From positions 1,736,001-1,800,000 of the forward strand of contig NZ_JBFRBB010000001.1 of assembly GCF_040932035.1 (NCBI RefSeq): DNA of 64,000 nucleotides, in the 5' to 3' direction. The notes beneath the pieces were generated by a model. It was not told where the DNA came from. It saw only the letters and a program-made list of their open reading frames with translations, and did no database searches. This document shows, one piece after another, positions 35,461 to 43,355 of the stretch. The position numbers and the translations under genes were made by a program. The first letter of the stretch is position 1. The number at the start of each line of letters is the position of its first letter. Source of the DNA: Hoeflea_A sp040932035. Its GTDB lineage: Bacteria; Pseudomonadota; Alphaproteobacteria; Rhizobiales; Rhizobiaceae.

Positions 35461-35835
35461 ATGGCTTCAAAAATGCTCGGACTGAGAACGACGATCTACA
35501 AGGTTGACGACGTTGAAAAGGCCAAGGCCTGGTACAGCAAAGCCTTCGGCGTGGAGCCCTATTTCGATGACGCATTTTACATCGGCTTCAACATCGGCGG
35601 CTTTGAGCTGGGTTTAATGCGCGATGAAACACCGGCCGGCGAGAAATCCACCAATGTCGTGACCTATTGGGGTGTCGATGATGTTGAAGAAACTGTCGCA
35701 CACCTGACCGGCCTGGGCGCACTCGTCATCGAAAAACCGACGAATGTCGGCGGTGAGATCGTGGTCGCCACCGTTACCGATCCCTGGGGCAATGCTGTCG
35801 GAATGATCTACAATCCGGAATTCGGCAAGGGCTGA
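35461..35835 (+). CDS. VOC (glyoxalase/bleomycin-resistance) superfamily protein
   Basis: A 124-residue single-domain protein. The start of the fold, LGLRTTIYKVDDVEKAKAWY, and the end, TDPWGNAVGMIYNPEFG, are those of glyoxalase-like proteins. The histidine or glutamate ligands of true glyoxalases are only partly evident, so metal binding is uncertain. Encoded 3 bp after the NmrA-like gene. Together they may detoxify an electrophilic compound sensed by the LysR protein; this is inference. Confidence 0.85.
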   Translation: MASKMLGLRTTIYKVDDVEKAKAWYSKAFGVEPYFDDAFYIGFNIGGFELGLMRDETPAGEKSTNVVTYWGVDDVEETVAHLTGLGALVIEKPTNVGGEIVVATVTDPWGNAVGMIYNPEFGKG

Positions 35836-35844
35836 ATTTTTGGC

Positions 35845-36747
35845 CTAGTCGCCTATGGGCTGGCGTTCAACGACCCCGTGCAGTGCGCCCATGCGCTTGT
35901 GGATGTTGTGCAGATTCTCAGCGCTTTGCGTGCCGCGCAGCACGGCAATCTGGCTGGAAAGGCAGTCGAGAACCATGAGCTGGGCATACCGGGTGCAGTT
36001 GGGCTGGTTGAAATAGAGTTCGTCATCGGTGATGTCGACATTGAGGACAATCGTCGCCCGGTTCGCCAGCGGACTGCCCTGACGGGTTATGGCAATAACC
36101 CGCATGCCCCGCTCGACGGCGGTATCCACACAACTGATCAGAGATTTCGGGCGGCCGGTCACGGAAAAAACCAGCATCGTATCGTCCGGCCCGCTGATCG
36201 CTGCCGTCATTTGCTGGCGATAGGCGTCGGATGTGGCCTGCGCCGGTACGCTGAGGCGGAACAGGCGGTTTTCAGCCTCCATCGCCATGATTGCAGAACT
36301 GCCGCCGGTGCCGAAACAGAAAACCTGCCTGCTGCCGTGTATCAGCGCTGCTGCTTCATCGAGCGCTGTCAGGTCAAGATCCTCGAAGGCTTGCAAGATT
36401 GCGTGGCTTGATGCTCGCGCAAGGCGTTCGGTCATATCGCCGACGGCCGATTGCCTTGCCTTCGATGGTGCATCGACATACATGCGTTCGATCGCCGTTT
36501 CCTGCGCCAGCCTCAGCTTGAAATCGGAATATCCCGAGCATCCGAGCTTGCGGGCAAACCGCACGACGGAAGGTTCGCTGACACCTGCAATGTCAGCCAG
36601 CGATTTAAGACTTAGCCGCACCACCTCCTCCGGCCGCGACATGACGATTTCGGCAATCTGTTTTTCAGCGCGCCGAAAATCGTCCGACATCGCTTCAATC
36701 GTCGAAACCAGTCGCTGTGAACTTAAAGAATTTTCCTCATGCGGCAT
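35845..36747 (-). CDS. RpiR/MurR-family transcriptional regulator
   Basis: A 300-residue regulator from ATG 36747 (GGAG 5 nt upstream). The N-terminal RpiR helix-turn-helix is near residues 40-75 (SLKSLADIAGVSEPSVVRFARKLG, seen in blocks). The SIS sugar-phosphate-binding domain contains FCFGTGGSSAIMAMEAENRLFR and VFSVTGRPKSLISCV. SIS ligands are usually phosphosugars. It is divergent to the enolase/TRAP operon and is its likely regulator. Confidence 0.92.
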   Translation of the reverse strand: MPHEENSLSSQRLVSTIEAMSDDFRRAEKQIAEIVMSRPEEVVRLSLKSLADIAGVSEPSVVRFARKLGCSGYSDFKLRLAQETAIERMYVDAPSKARQSAVGDMTERLARASSHAILQAFEDLDLTALDEAAALIHGSRQVFCFGTGGSSAIMAMEAENRLFRLSVPAQATSDAYRQQMTAAISGPDDTMLVFSVTGRPKSLISCVDTAVERGMRVIAITRQGSPLANRATIVLNVDITDDELYFNQPNCTRYAQLMVLDCLSSQIAVLRGTQSAENLHNIHKRMGALHGVVERQPIGD

Positions 36748-36833
36748 ATCGGCTCCATCCAGCTCTGGCGGCGCAGTTTTCTTACATTGCCGGATATTTC
36801 GGCACAACCTTACCTGTTCATATATATAGTATT

Positions 36834-36845
36834 ACAAACATTTGT
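36834..36845. promoter_or_regulatory. Candidate RpiR operator in the divergent gap
   Basis: ACAAA-CA-TTTGT (36834-36845) is a perfect short palindrome in an AT-rich stretch between the RpiR gene and the enolase-superfamily gene. A related half-site TTTGCAAA lies about 15 bp further right. Assignment to the RpiR protein is by position only. Confidence 0.4.
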
Positions 36846-36910
36846 GAATAAAATATTTGCAAAGCTACATTTTGCATGATAGGAAAACCGCATTGCAGGG
36901 AGGATACGCA

Positions 36911-38053
36911 TTGGCTCGCGATCGGATTGTCTCATTCAGATTTGATGAAGTTGTCGTTCCGGCGCATGCGGACGTGATCAATTCGAAAGGGCTGGACAAG
37001 CCCCTGCATATGCTGCCCGTCAAGGGCAAGCCCGACTGGTCGACCCAGTTCGATGAACTCAGCAAGGTTGTCATGCGCATGCAGCTCAAAGGCGGCATTG
37101 TCGCGCTTGGCGAATTTTACCGCGGGCATTCCTGGGACGTTCTTGAAGACGTCGCCGGCAAGCTGATTGGCCAACGGATTTCACAACTTTCCCGCCAGGC
37201 GCTGCCAATTGCATTATGCCGGGAATATGACGGATTTGAGTGCGCCATATGGGATGCCGCAGCCAAGCTGATGGATGTGCCGCTGCACCAGCTTCTCGGC
37301 GGTGCGGTGCGTGACAGGGTGCATGTCGGTGCCTGGTCAAGCCACCGGACAGTTGAGGAAATCGGTCCCTGGGCGCGCCAATATGCCGACCGGGGCTATG
37401 GCTGCATCAAGCTCAAGACCGATCTTGAAGACGACTGTATCGGCTGGAGCGAACAGATTGCCAGGCACGCACCCGGCATGAAGATTATTCTCGACCCGAA
37501 TCAGCGCTGGGAAAATCTCGGTGAAGCAAAACGTATCGCCCGGGAGCTGGAAAAAATAGGCAACGTCCTGCTGCTGGAAGACCCCATTCCGCGCTGGATG
37601 CTGCAGGATTACGAACGGCTGCGGTCAATTACCGCGATACCTGTCTTCCTGCATGTATCGTTGCCGTACGTGTATCAGGGGCAGCGTGTTTACGAAGCGG
37701 TCAATGCGCTCATGCATGGCGCTGTCGACGGTTTTAATTTCAATGCCGGACTGGCAAAATTTCAGCAGCTCACGCACATAGCGCACGCGGCCAATCTTTC
37801 CTGCTGGCACGGATCCGAGATTGATCTGGGCATCCTTGAAGCCATGTATGTGCATCAGGCAGCGTCTGCCGTTTCATGCACGCTGCCGAGCGATATTTTT
37901 GGCCGGCTGATCCGCAAGCATGACCTTCTGAAGCAGCCGCTCAACTTCAACCCGCCTTTCGTCGACGTGCCGCAAGCTCCAGGACTTGGCGTCGAGCTGG
38001 ATGACGCAGCGGTCGAAGAATTCTCGGTGGCCGGCCGGTCAGTGACCGACTGA
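36911..38053 (+). CDS. Enolase-superfamily (mandelate racemase/muconate cycloisomerase-like) enzyme, atypical metal site
   Basis: I start at TTG 36911, 7 nt after GGGAGG, giving 380 residues; an ATG at 36857 lacks a ribosome-binding site. A general-base KxK motif is present in CIKLKTD, the first metal ligand in IILDPNQRW and the second in LLLEDPIP. Where the third ligand (usually a glutamate in a GE motif) is expected, the sequence reads IPVFLHVSLPY, so a histidine or nothing takes its place. A late WHGSEID supplies a possible catalytic histidine. Superfamily members abstract a proton alpha to a carboxylate, as dehydratases, racemases or cycloisomerases. First gene of the TRAP operon; the substrate is unknown. 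Confidence 0.85.
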   Translation: MARDRIVSFRFDEVVVPAHADVINSKGLDKPLHMLPVKGKPDWSTQFDELSKVVMRMQLKGGIVALGEFYRGHSWDVLEDVAGKLIGQRISQLSRQALPIALCREYDGFECAIWDAAAKLMDVPLHQLLGGAVRDRVHVGAWSSHRTVEEIGPWARQYADRGYGCIKLKTDLEDDCIGWSEQIARHAPGMKIILDPNQRWENLGEAKRIARELEKIGNVLLLEDPIPRWMLQDYERLRSITAIPVFLHVSLPYVYQGQRVYEAVNALMHGAVDGFNFNAGLAKFQQLTHIAHAANLSCWHGSEIDLGILEAMYVHQAASAVSCTLPSDIFGRLIRKHDLLKQPLNFNPPFVDVPQAPGLGVELDDAAVEEFSVAGRSVTD

Positions 38054-38071
38054 GCGGGCAGGGAGGTCGCG

Positions 38072-38593
38072 ATGTTTGATCTTAAATCAATGTCCGAGCG
38101 GTCCGGCCAGCTCAGCCGCTTTCTCAATATGGTTGTCGAGGCAGCGGTTGCCACGTTGCTTGGTCTGCTTGTTCTTGATGTGTGGCTGGCAGTCATGGAC
38201 CGTTATCTTTTCCATTGGCAGTTGCCCTGGCCGGAAGTGTTGGCCCGCTATCTGATGATCTGGGCCGCGCTTCTTGCCGCGTCATCGGGCATTGCCCGCA
38301 GGGAACATATCGGCCTGTCCGTCCTGATCCGCCGGTTCCCGGGGGGAGCGCGAAAATCCGTTCTTGTCGCCGTCGACCTCGTGACGCTGGCGCTGTTTGT
38401 CTATCTCGTCATCTACGGCGTGGGTTTTGCGCAAAAGGGTGAATCGCGCCAGGCGATGATCCTTGGGTTGAGCCTGCTACTTCCTTTCGCCGCGGTTCCC
38501 GCTTCGGCCGCCCTATGTGCCATCCAGACGGTTCTCGTCGGCATCCGGGACCTCGGCCACTATACGGTCGAGACCCAAGGCGGGGAGGCCTGA
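38072..38593 (+). CDS. TRAP transporter small membrane subunit (DctQ type)
   Basis: A 173-residue protein with four transmembrane helices and the DctQ pattern: DRYLFHWQLPWPEVLARYLMIW is seen in the loop before helix 2, followed by REHIGLSVL. It bridges the large subunit and helps transport driven by a sodium or proton gradient. The start has a GGGAGG-like site (CAGGGAGGTCGCG) before ATG 38072. It is 18 bp after the enolase-like gene and 2 bp before dctM. Confidence 0.92.
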   Translation: MFDLKSMSERSGQLSRFLNMVVEAAVATLLGLLVLDVWLAVMDRYLFHWQLPWPEVLARYLMIWAALLAASSGIARREHIGLSVLIRRFPGGARKSVLVAVDLVTLALFVYLVIYGVGFAQKGESRQAMILGLSLLLPFAAVPASAALCAIQTVLVGIRDLGHYTVETQGGEA

Positions 38594-38595
38594 CG

Positions 38596-39876
38596 ATGAC
38601 GGTGCTTCTGATCTTCGTTGTCCTGACCCTCCTCGGTACGCCGATTGCCTTTGCCATAGGTGTGGCCGGCGTCGCGGGTCTCTACATGACCGGCGGAAGT
38701 GCCTTCCTTGCGCAGGGGCCGGGCAAGATATTCAACGGGCTCAACATATTTCCGTTTCTGGCAATGCCGTTCTTCATCCTTGCCGGCGAGATCATGAACC
38801 ACATTGGCATTACGTCGCGGCTGGTGAAACTCGCGCAGTCGATCGTCGGGCATTTCCGTGGCGGGCTGGCGCACACCAATATGCTGGCATCGGTGTTTTT
38901 CGCCGGCCTCAGCGGCGCTGCGACGGCCGATGCCGCTGCGTTCGGCAGAACCCTTGTGCCCGAGATGGTGCGGGAAGGATACCGGCGCGATTATGCCTGC
39001 GCGGTTACAGCGGCCGGCTCGATCATTGGGCCGACTATCCCGCCATCCGGCTTGATGGTTGTCTATGGATCACTCATGGGCGTTTCGATCGGCGGACTTT
39101 TTGCCGCCGGTATCATTCCGGGATTGCTGATCTGTATCGTGTGCATGGCCGTGATCGCACTTGGTGCCAGGCACAACGAACTTCCCGTCAACCAGCGGCG
39201 GGCCTCCCTTCGCGAGGTCGCCAGGGCGACCCACCGCGCGCTGACGGCACTGCTTATGCCGATCATTATTCTCGGCGGTATCCTCGGCGGCATTTTTACA
39301 CCGACCGAGGCGGCGGCCGTCGCGGTCGCCTACGCACTGTTTCTCGGGTTTTTCATCTACCGGAACCTGTCGATGCGTGATCTGGCTTTCATGCTTGTGC
39401 GCACGGGCCGCATTACCGGTGTTATTTTTGTCATCGTGGCCTTTGCCGCAGTGCTCGGATGGTGGATTAGCTTCAACAGAATTCCGCAGGAAATCGCCAA
39501 CTGGGTGATAACGGTCGCAAGCGAACCCTGGATGATCCTGCTGCTGATCGTGATCGTGCTTCTGGCCATCGGGATGATCATGGACATCACTGCGATCCTG
39601 ATCATCCTTGCTCCGATATTGGTTCCACTGACGGTCGAGATCGGCATGGAGCCGATCCATGCCGGCATCGTGTTTGTGCTTGCCTTGAACATCTCGCTAA
39701 TGACGCCACCTGTCGGGGCCTGTCTGTTCGTCCTGGCTTCCGTCACGGGTGAGCGTATTGAAGCAATTGCCTTGAAACTTTGGCCGTTCCTGATCGCCGA
39801 GATCGCAATTCTCCTGCTGATCGCGTTCTGGGAATGGCCGGTGCTGCTGCTGCCGCGTGCACTCGGTTTTGTCTGA
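38596..39876 (+). CDS. TRAP transporter large membrane subunit (DctM type)
   Basis: A 426-residue protein with about 12 transmembrane segments; ATG 38596 is preferred since the earlier in-frame ATG lies inside dctQ. Conserved TRAP-M motifs include PFFILAGEIMNH, SGAATADAAAFG, GSIIGPTIPPSG and ISLMTPPVGACLFV. It catalyses solute translocation with the binding protein at 40108. A 231-bp gap with a structured element separates it from that gene. Confidence 0.95.
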   Translation: MTVLLIFVVLTLLGTPIAFAIGVAGVAGLYMTGGSAFLAQGPGKIFNGLNIFPFLAMPFFILAGEIMNHIGITSRLVKLAQSIVGHFRGGLAHTNMLASVFFAGLSGAATADAAAFGRTLVPEMVREGYRRDYACAVTAAGSIIGPTIPPSGLMVVYGSLMGVSIGGLFAAGIIPGLLICIVCMAVIALGARHNELPVNQRRASLREVARATHRALTALLMPIIILGGILGGIFTPTEAAAVAVAYALFLGFFIYRNLSMRDLAFMLVRTGRITGVIFVIVAFAAVLGWWISFNRIPQEIANWVITVASEPWMILLLIVIVLLAIGMIMDITAILIILAPILVPLTVEIGMEPIHAGIVFVLALNISLMTPPVGACLFVLASVTGERIEAIALKLWPFLIAEIAILLLIAFWEWPVLLLPRALGFV

Positions 39877-39911
39877 CGTCAGCAGTTCGAAAATAGAACG
39901 GGATACCAGAA

Positions 39912-40028
39912 TGTTGCGTGAGCCGGTGTTACCCATAGGTCCGAATTTGCCGGCGGACCTGCCAACGGTCGATAAGGCGCAAACGGTGGCGGGCCCTTGT
40001 CCGGCAAGCCTTTGCGGCTCACGCAACA
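39912..40028 (+). other. Cloverleaf-like structured element between dctM and dctP
   Basis: A 14-bp perfect outer stem pairs 39912-39925 (TGTTGCGTGAGCCG) with 40015-40028. Inside are a 7-bp stem (39937-39943 with 39954-39960), a third stem with one mismatch (39961-39967 with about 39984-39990) and a weaker CTTG/CAAG hairpin near 39996-40008. A CCC-GAAA-GGG tetraloop hairpin follows at 40029-40038. The stretch has no ORF of its own. It may be a cis-regulatory RNA for the binding-protein gene, a processing signal or a small mobile repeat. It matches no riboswitch family I can recall. Confidence 0.55.
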
Positions 40029-40107
40029 CCCGAAAGGGCCGGCAGCTTTAATTGTCGCCAATTTGGCGGCGTCAACCTGATCATCATGAGCCTGGGAGGA
40101 ATAAGCC

Positions 40108-41166
40108 ATGAAATCCAGAACCCTATCCCTACTGTTGGGCGGCGTTGTCGCAGCAAGCCTGTCCTTGGCTGCCGCGTCGGCGTCGGCGGACACTAAGCTG
40201 CTGAAATTCGCACACGACAACAAGACTGATCCGTTCGAGAACCCGGCACATGCCTGTACGGCCGTGTTCAACAATATCATCGAGAACGAGACCAACGGCA
40301 GCATCAAAACAGAGGTGTTCCCCTCCAACCAGCTCGGCAATGCGCGCGAGCATGTGCAGATGGTGCGCGACAATGTCATCCAGGCAACGCTTGCATCGAC
40401 GGGCGCCCTGGCTTCCTACTATCCGAGGATTGACGTTCTGAACCTGCCCTTTGCCTTTGACAGCAATGCATCGACTTACCGTGTGTTTGACGGGCCTTTT
40501 GGCGAGGCGTTTGCAGAGGACATCGAAAGTGTCCTGGGCGATGTGAAGGTTCTCGGTTTTCCCGACACCGGTGGCTTTTTTGCCGTCACCAACTCAAAGC
40601 GGCCTATCAACACGCTCGACGATTTCAAGGGAATCCGCATCCGTACCATGACGGTCCCGGCACACCAGGCTGTCATTCAGTCGCTGGGCGGCGAAGCCTA
40701 TCCGCTGGCCTGGGGCGAGGTCTATACGGGCCTTCAGACCGGCGTTATCGACGGCCAGATGAACCCGATCCCGATCATTTCGTTCTGGAAGATGTTCGAA
40801 GTGCAGAAATACATGACGCTGACCAATCATCTTTTCTCGCCCTACACCTTCGTGATTTCGAAAACCTTCTGGGACGGGCTGACACCGGAAGAACAGACCA
40901 TTGTTCGAAAAGCAGCCGAATCCTGTGTGGCTGCGAGCCGTGGCCTGAGCCGGATCATTGAAGCGTCTGACCGGGGCTTGAGCGGCCTTGCAGACAAAAT
41001 TGAAATCACAGCGTTGTCTGCCGAAGACCGGGAGCGTTTCAAATCCGCGTCACAGCCGGCGGTGATCGAACTGATCGAGCAGAGCGGTGATACGAAAGCC
41101 GTGGAACTGCTTGAACTGTTCCGCACGGAAGTTAACAAGGCCAACAGTGAGCCTTATCTGCAGTAA
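40108..41166 (+). CDS. TRAP transporter solute-binding protein (DctP type)
   Basis: A 352-residue protein with signal peptide (residues 1 to about 28, ASASA-DTK) behind a GGGAGGA site. The DctP fold shows the pattern KIRxM in GIRIRTMTVPAHQAVIQSLGG (in parts, near 175), where the arginine binds the substrate carboxylate in most members, and EVYTGLQTGVIDGQMNPI. Substrates of the family are mostly organic acids. This fits an enolase-superfamily acid dehydratase or racemase encoded in the same operon. Confidence 0.93.
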   Translation: MKSRTLSLLLGGVVAASLSLAAASASADTKLLKFAHDNKTDPFENPAHACTAVFNNIIENETNGSIKTEVFPSNQLGNAREHVQMVRDNVIQATLASTGALASYYPRIDVLNLPFAFDSNASTYRVFDGPFGEAFAEDIESVLGDVKVLGFPDTGGFFAVTNSKRPINTLDDFKGIRIRTMTVPAHQAVIQSLGGEAYPLAWGEVYTGLQTGVIDGQMNPIPIISFWKMFEVQKYMTLTNHLFSPYTFVISKTFWDGLTPEEQTIVRKAAESCVAASRGLSRIIEASDRGLSGLADKIEITALSAEDRERFKSASQPAVIELIEQSGDTKAVELLELFRTEVNKANSEPYLQ

Positions 41167-41172
41167 ATGAAT

Positions 41173-41198
41173 GGCGCGGCTCCTTCCGGGGCCGCGCC
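41173..41198 (+). other. Intercistronic stem-loop after dctP
   Basis: An 11-bp GC-rich stem (41173-41183 with 41188-41198, one G-U pair) closes a TTCC tetraloop 6 nt after the dctP stop. There is no T-run. It resembles the hairpins following the other two binding-protein genes and probably stabilises the upstream message or reduces read-through into ridA. Confidence 0.6.
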
Positions 41199-41236
41199 CC
41201 GCATAATTCGGAACTGAGCTTCAGGGAAGTGAAACA

Positions 41237-41638
41237 TTGTCACTGAGTACGAACAACACGGTAAAAATCGTTCCCGCCTCACAACAGCACACGACCGCCG
41301 GTCCCTATTCTCCGGTGCTTGAAATCAAGGCGGGATCTCTGGTGGTGATTTCCGGCCAGGTCGCAATCAAGGATGACGGATCGCTCTTTGCCGAGGATAT
41401 AGAAGAGCAATCGCGCCATACCCTGATGAACTGCGAGCGGCAACTGGCGGCCGCTGATTGCGGCTTCGCCGACGTCTTCAAGGTCAATGTTTATCTGACT
41501 GACCTGAAAAACTGGCCCGCATTCAATGAGGTCTATCGCAAAGTTATGCCCGATCCGCTGCCGGTCCGCACGGCCGTCCAGGCCGCGCTGCTGGAAAATT
41601 TTCTTGTTGAAATCGAAATGTGGGCGGCAAAGCCATGA
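41237..41638 (+). CDS. RidA/YjgF-family protein
   Basis: A 133-residue protein with TTG start 8 nt after GGGAAG. Motifs are AGPYSPVLEIKAG near the N-terminus, VISGQVAIKDDGS, and the C-terminal PVRTAVQAALLENFLVEIE, with the arginine that binds carboxylates in RidA (PxRTAV). RidA proteins hydrolyse reactive enamines and imines to ketones and ammonia. Its place in the operon suggests an imine intermediate during substrate breakdown. The stop overlaps the next gene as ATGA. Confidence 0.92.
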   Translation: MSLSTNNTVKIVPASQQHTTAGPYSPVLEIKAGSLVVISGQVAIKDDGSLFAEDIEEQSRHTLMNCERQLAAADCGFADVFKVNVYLTDLKNWPAFNEVYRKVMPDPLPVRTAVQAALLENFLVEIEMWAAKP

Positions 41639-42411
41639 GATGGGAAAAGCTGAGTTTTCGTGATTTCGACCGCATTGACCGGAACACGCCGGTGCTGTTG
41701 AACATCGCGGCAATCGAGCAGCATGGCCCGCATCTGCCGCTTGATGTCGACAGCCGGATCGGCCGGCATTTCTGCGACCTCATTGACAAGCGCATGGCTG
41801 ACAATGTGCTCGTGCTGCCGCAGATCAAGGTCTGCTGTTCGCGTCATCATATGGATTTTGCCGGTACCTTGACCGTTTCGCACGAAACGCTCCTTGCCTA
41901 TCTGCGCGATATCGTCGCTTGCGTAAAAGCGCACGGCTTCAAAAACCTGCTTATCCTCAACAGTCATGGCGGCAACCAGGCGATCGGCCGTGTCGCCATC
42001 GAGGCGATCGGGCCGGAGTTCTCCGCCGACGGCGGGCGCCTTGCTTTCACCAGCTGGTGGGATGTGGCGGCGGAAGCGTTGATGGACATCAGCAGGACGG
42101 GGCCGTTCGGTGTTGGCCACGCCTGCGAATTTGAAACATCCCTGATGCAGCTGATCGCACCCGAAGAGGTCAGAACGGAGGCGCTGACCGGACAGACATT
42201 CGAGACCTTTGCGCCATGGGCCGATGCCGATTTGCTGCGCCCGGCGCCCGTATCGCTGTACCGGTCGATGAAGGATATGTCCGCCGGAAGCGGCGTCGTC
42301 GGCGATCCGTCGTCTGCTTCGGCTGAAACAGGGCGGGTGATCGTCGATATCGTCATACCCGCCCTTGTCGCCATTCTAACGGAACTGTCGGCGCCGCCCC
42401 GGGACGATTGA
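41635..42411 (+). CDS. Creatininase-family amidohydrolase
   Basis: A 258-residue metal hydrolase of the creatininase/formamide hydrolase family. The first metal motif is IEQHGPHLPLDVDSRIG (near 24-40), then LILNSHGGNQ (near 107) and GHACEFETSLM (near 160) bearing histidine and glutamate ligands. Such enzymes open cyclic amides or hydrolyse formamides. ATG 41635 overlaps the RidA stop, showing tight coupling. With RidA and the enolase-like enzyme it points to a nitrogen-containing organic acid as operon substrate; this is inference. Confidence 0.9.
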   Translation: MRWEKLSFRDFDRIDRNTPVLLNIAAIEQHGPHLPLDVDSRIGRHFCDLIDKRMADNVLVLPQIKVCCSRHHMDFAGTLTVSHETLLAYLRDIVACVKAHGFKNLLILNSHGGNQAIGRVAIEAIGPEFSADGGRLAFTSWWDVAAEALMDISRTGPFGVGHACEFETSLMQLIAPEEVRTEALTGQTFETFAPWADADLLRPAPVSLYRSMKDMSAGSGVVGDPSSASAETGRVIVDIVIPALVAILTELSAPPRDD

Positions 42412-42423
42412 CCCGTCCGACGG

Positions 42424-43224
42424 TCAGGCATCGGCGAAAAAGCGCCGTGTCGCATCGTCCGCCGGAAAGTAGGATTCAATCCTGATTTCCTGGAGCGTTA
42501 TGTCGCGCGGCGTGCCGAGTGTTGCAATCGTCGAAAAGAAGCTGAGATCGACGCCGTCTTTTTTGATGTCGACCGTCAGGATCGGCGCCTGCCAGTGTCC
42601 GGGCTGGAACTTTTTCCAGTCCGCGGGAAGGCCCTCATAGCTTTCCAATTCCCTGACCAGATCCGCGACGGGTCCCGCCGAACGGTTGGCCAGTGCTTCG
42701 GCGTGCAGTTGCCGCAACAAAAACGGCGCGACGACATCCCAGTTTGCAACATGCCTACGCACGCCTTCGGGTGAGAAAAGGCTGCGCATCATGTTGCCGG
42801 CGATCGGCGGCAGCTCCTCCGGCGAAGTCGCGTCATAGAGAAAACCCTGCAGCTTCATGGCGCCTCGATTGGCGCGCTGCACGTTGAACAGCCCGTCGAC
42901 AACCATGGCAGGGAAGGGGTCCTGCTGCTGCATCATCATGTTGAGGGCCTGATCGACTGCGGCAAGCTCCGGCTCGCTCAGCGTGCTTTCGCTGTATTCC
43001 GGTGCGAACCCGGCCGCATGCAACAGCCCGTTGCGGTCGCGCAGGGGCACGTCCAGCGCCTCGCAAATCTGCAGCACCATCGACCGGCTCGGCGACGAGC
43101 GTGCCGATTCGATGAAGCTGATGTGCTTTTGCGAAACGTCGCACATCAGCGACAGATCCAGCTGGCTGACATTGCTGCGCGCCCGCCAGGATTTGAGCAG
43201 GCTTGGAAAATCGTTTGACTGCAT
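42424..43224 (-). CDS. XRE-family regulator with MmyB-like ligand domain
   Basis: A 266-residue protein. The N-terminal helix-turn-helix spans residues 10-65 (SNVSQLDLSLMCDVSQKHIS). The rest is a MmyB-like PAS domain (FPAMVVDGLFNVQRAN near 105), which in related regulators binds fatty acids or other hydrophobic ligands. It is divergent to the membrane-SRPBCC gene, with a perfect inverted repeat between them that is its likely operator. It converges on the creatininase gene (12-bp gap). Confidence 0.88.
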   Translation of the reverse strand: MQSNDFPSLLKSWRARSNVSQLDLSLMCDVSQKHISFIESARSSPSRSMVLQICEALDVPLRDRNGLLHAAGFAPEYSESTLSEPELAAVDQALNMMMQQQDPFPAMVVDGLFNVQRANRGAMKLQGFLYDATSPEELPPIAGNMMRSLFSPEGVRRHVANWDVVAPFLLRQLHAEALANRSAGPVADLVRELESYEGLPADWKKFQPGHWQAPILTVDIKKDGVDLSFFSTIATLGTPRDITLQEIRIESYFPADDATRRFFADA

Positions 43225-43275
43225 CGTGCGACAACTCCGTTGGCCGCTTCATATTGGCCGGGTGCGGCTCAAAAA

Positions 43276-43296
43276 CAACTACCCGGCAGGTAGTTG
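43276..43296. promoter_or_regulatory. Operator-like inverted repeat between the XRE gene and its divergent neighbour
   Basis: CAACTACC (43276-43283) and GGTAGTTG (43289-43296) are perfect 8-bp arms around CGGCA. The site lies 52 bp from the regulator start and 60 bp from the divergent gene, suitable for controlling both. ACTACC-type inverted repeats are also known for MmyB-like regulators in alpha- and gammaproteobacteria as far as I recall, but I cannot check that here. Confidence 0.75.
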
Positions 43297-43355
43297 CTGC
43301 CATTCCTCCGTTTTCTACGATCCGGGCATGGGTCAACCAACCGAAAGGAACGGTC

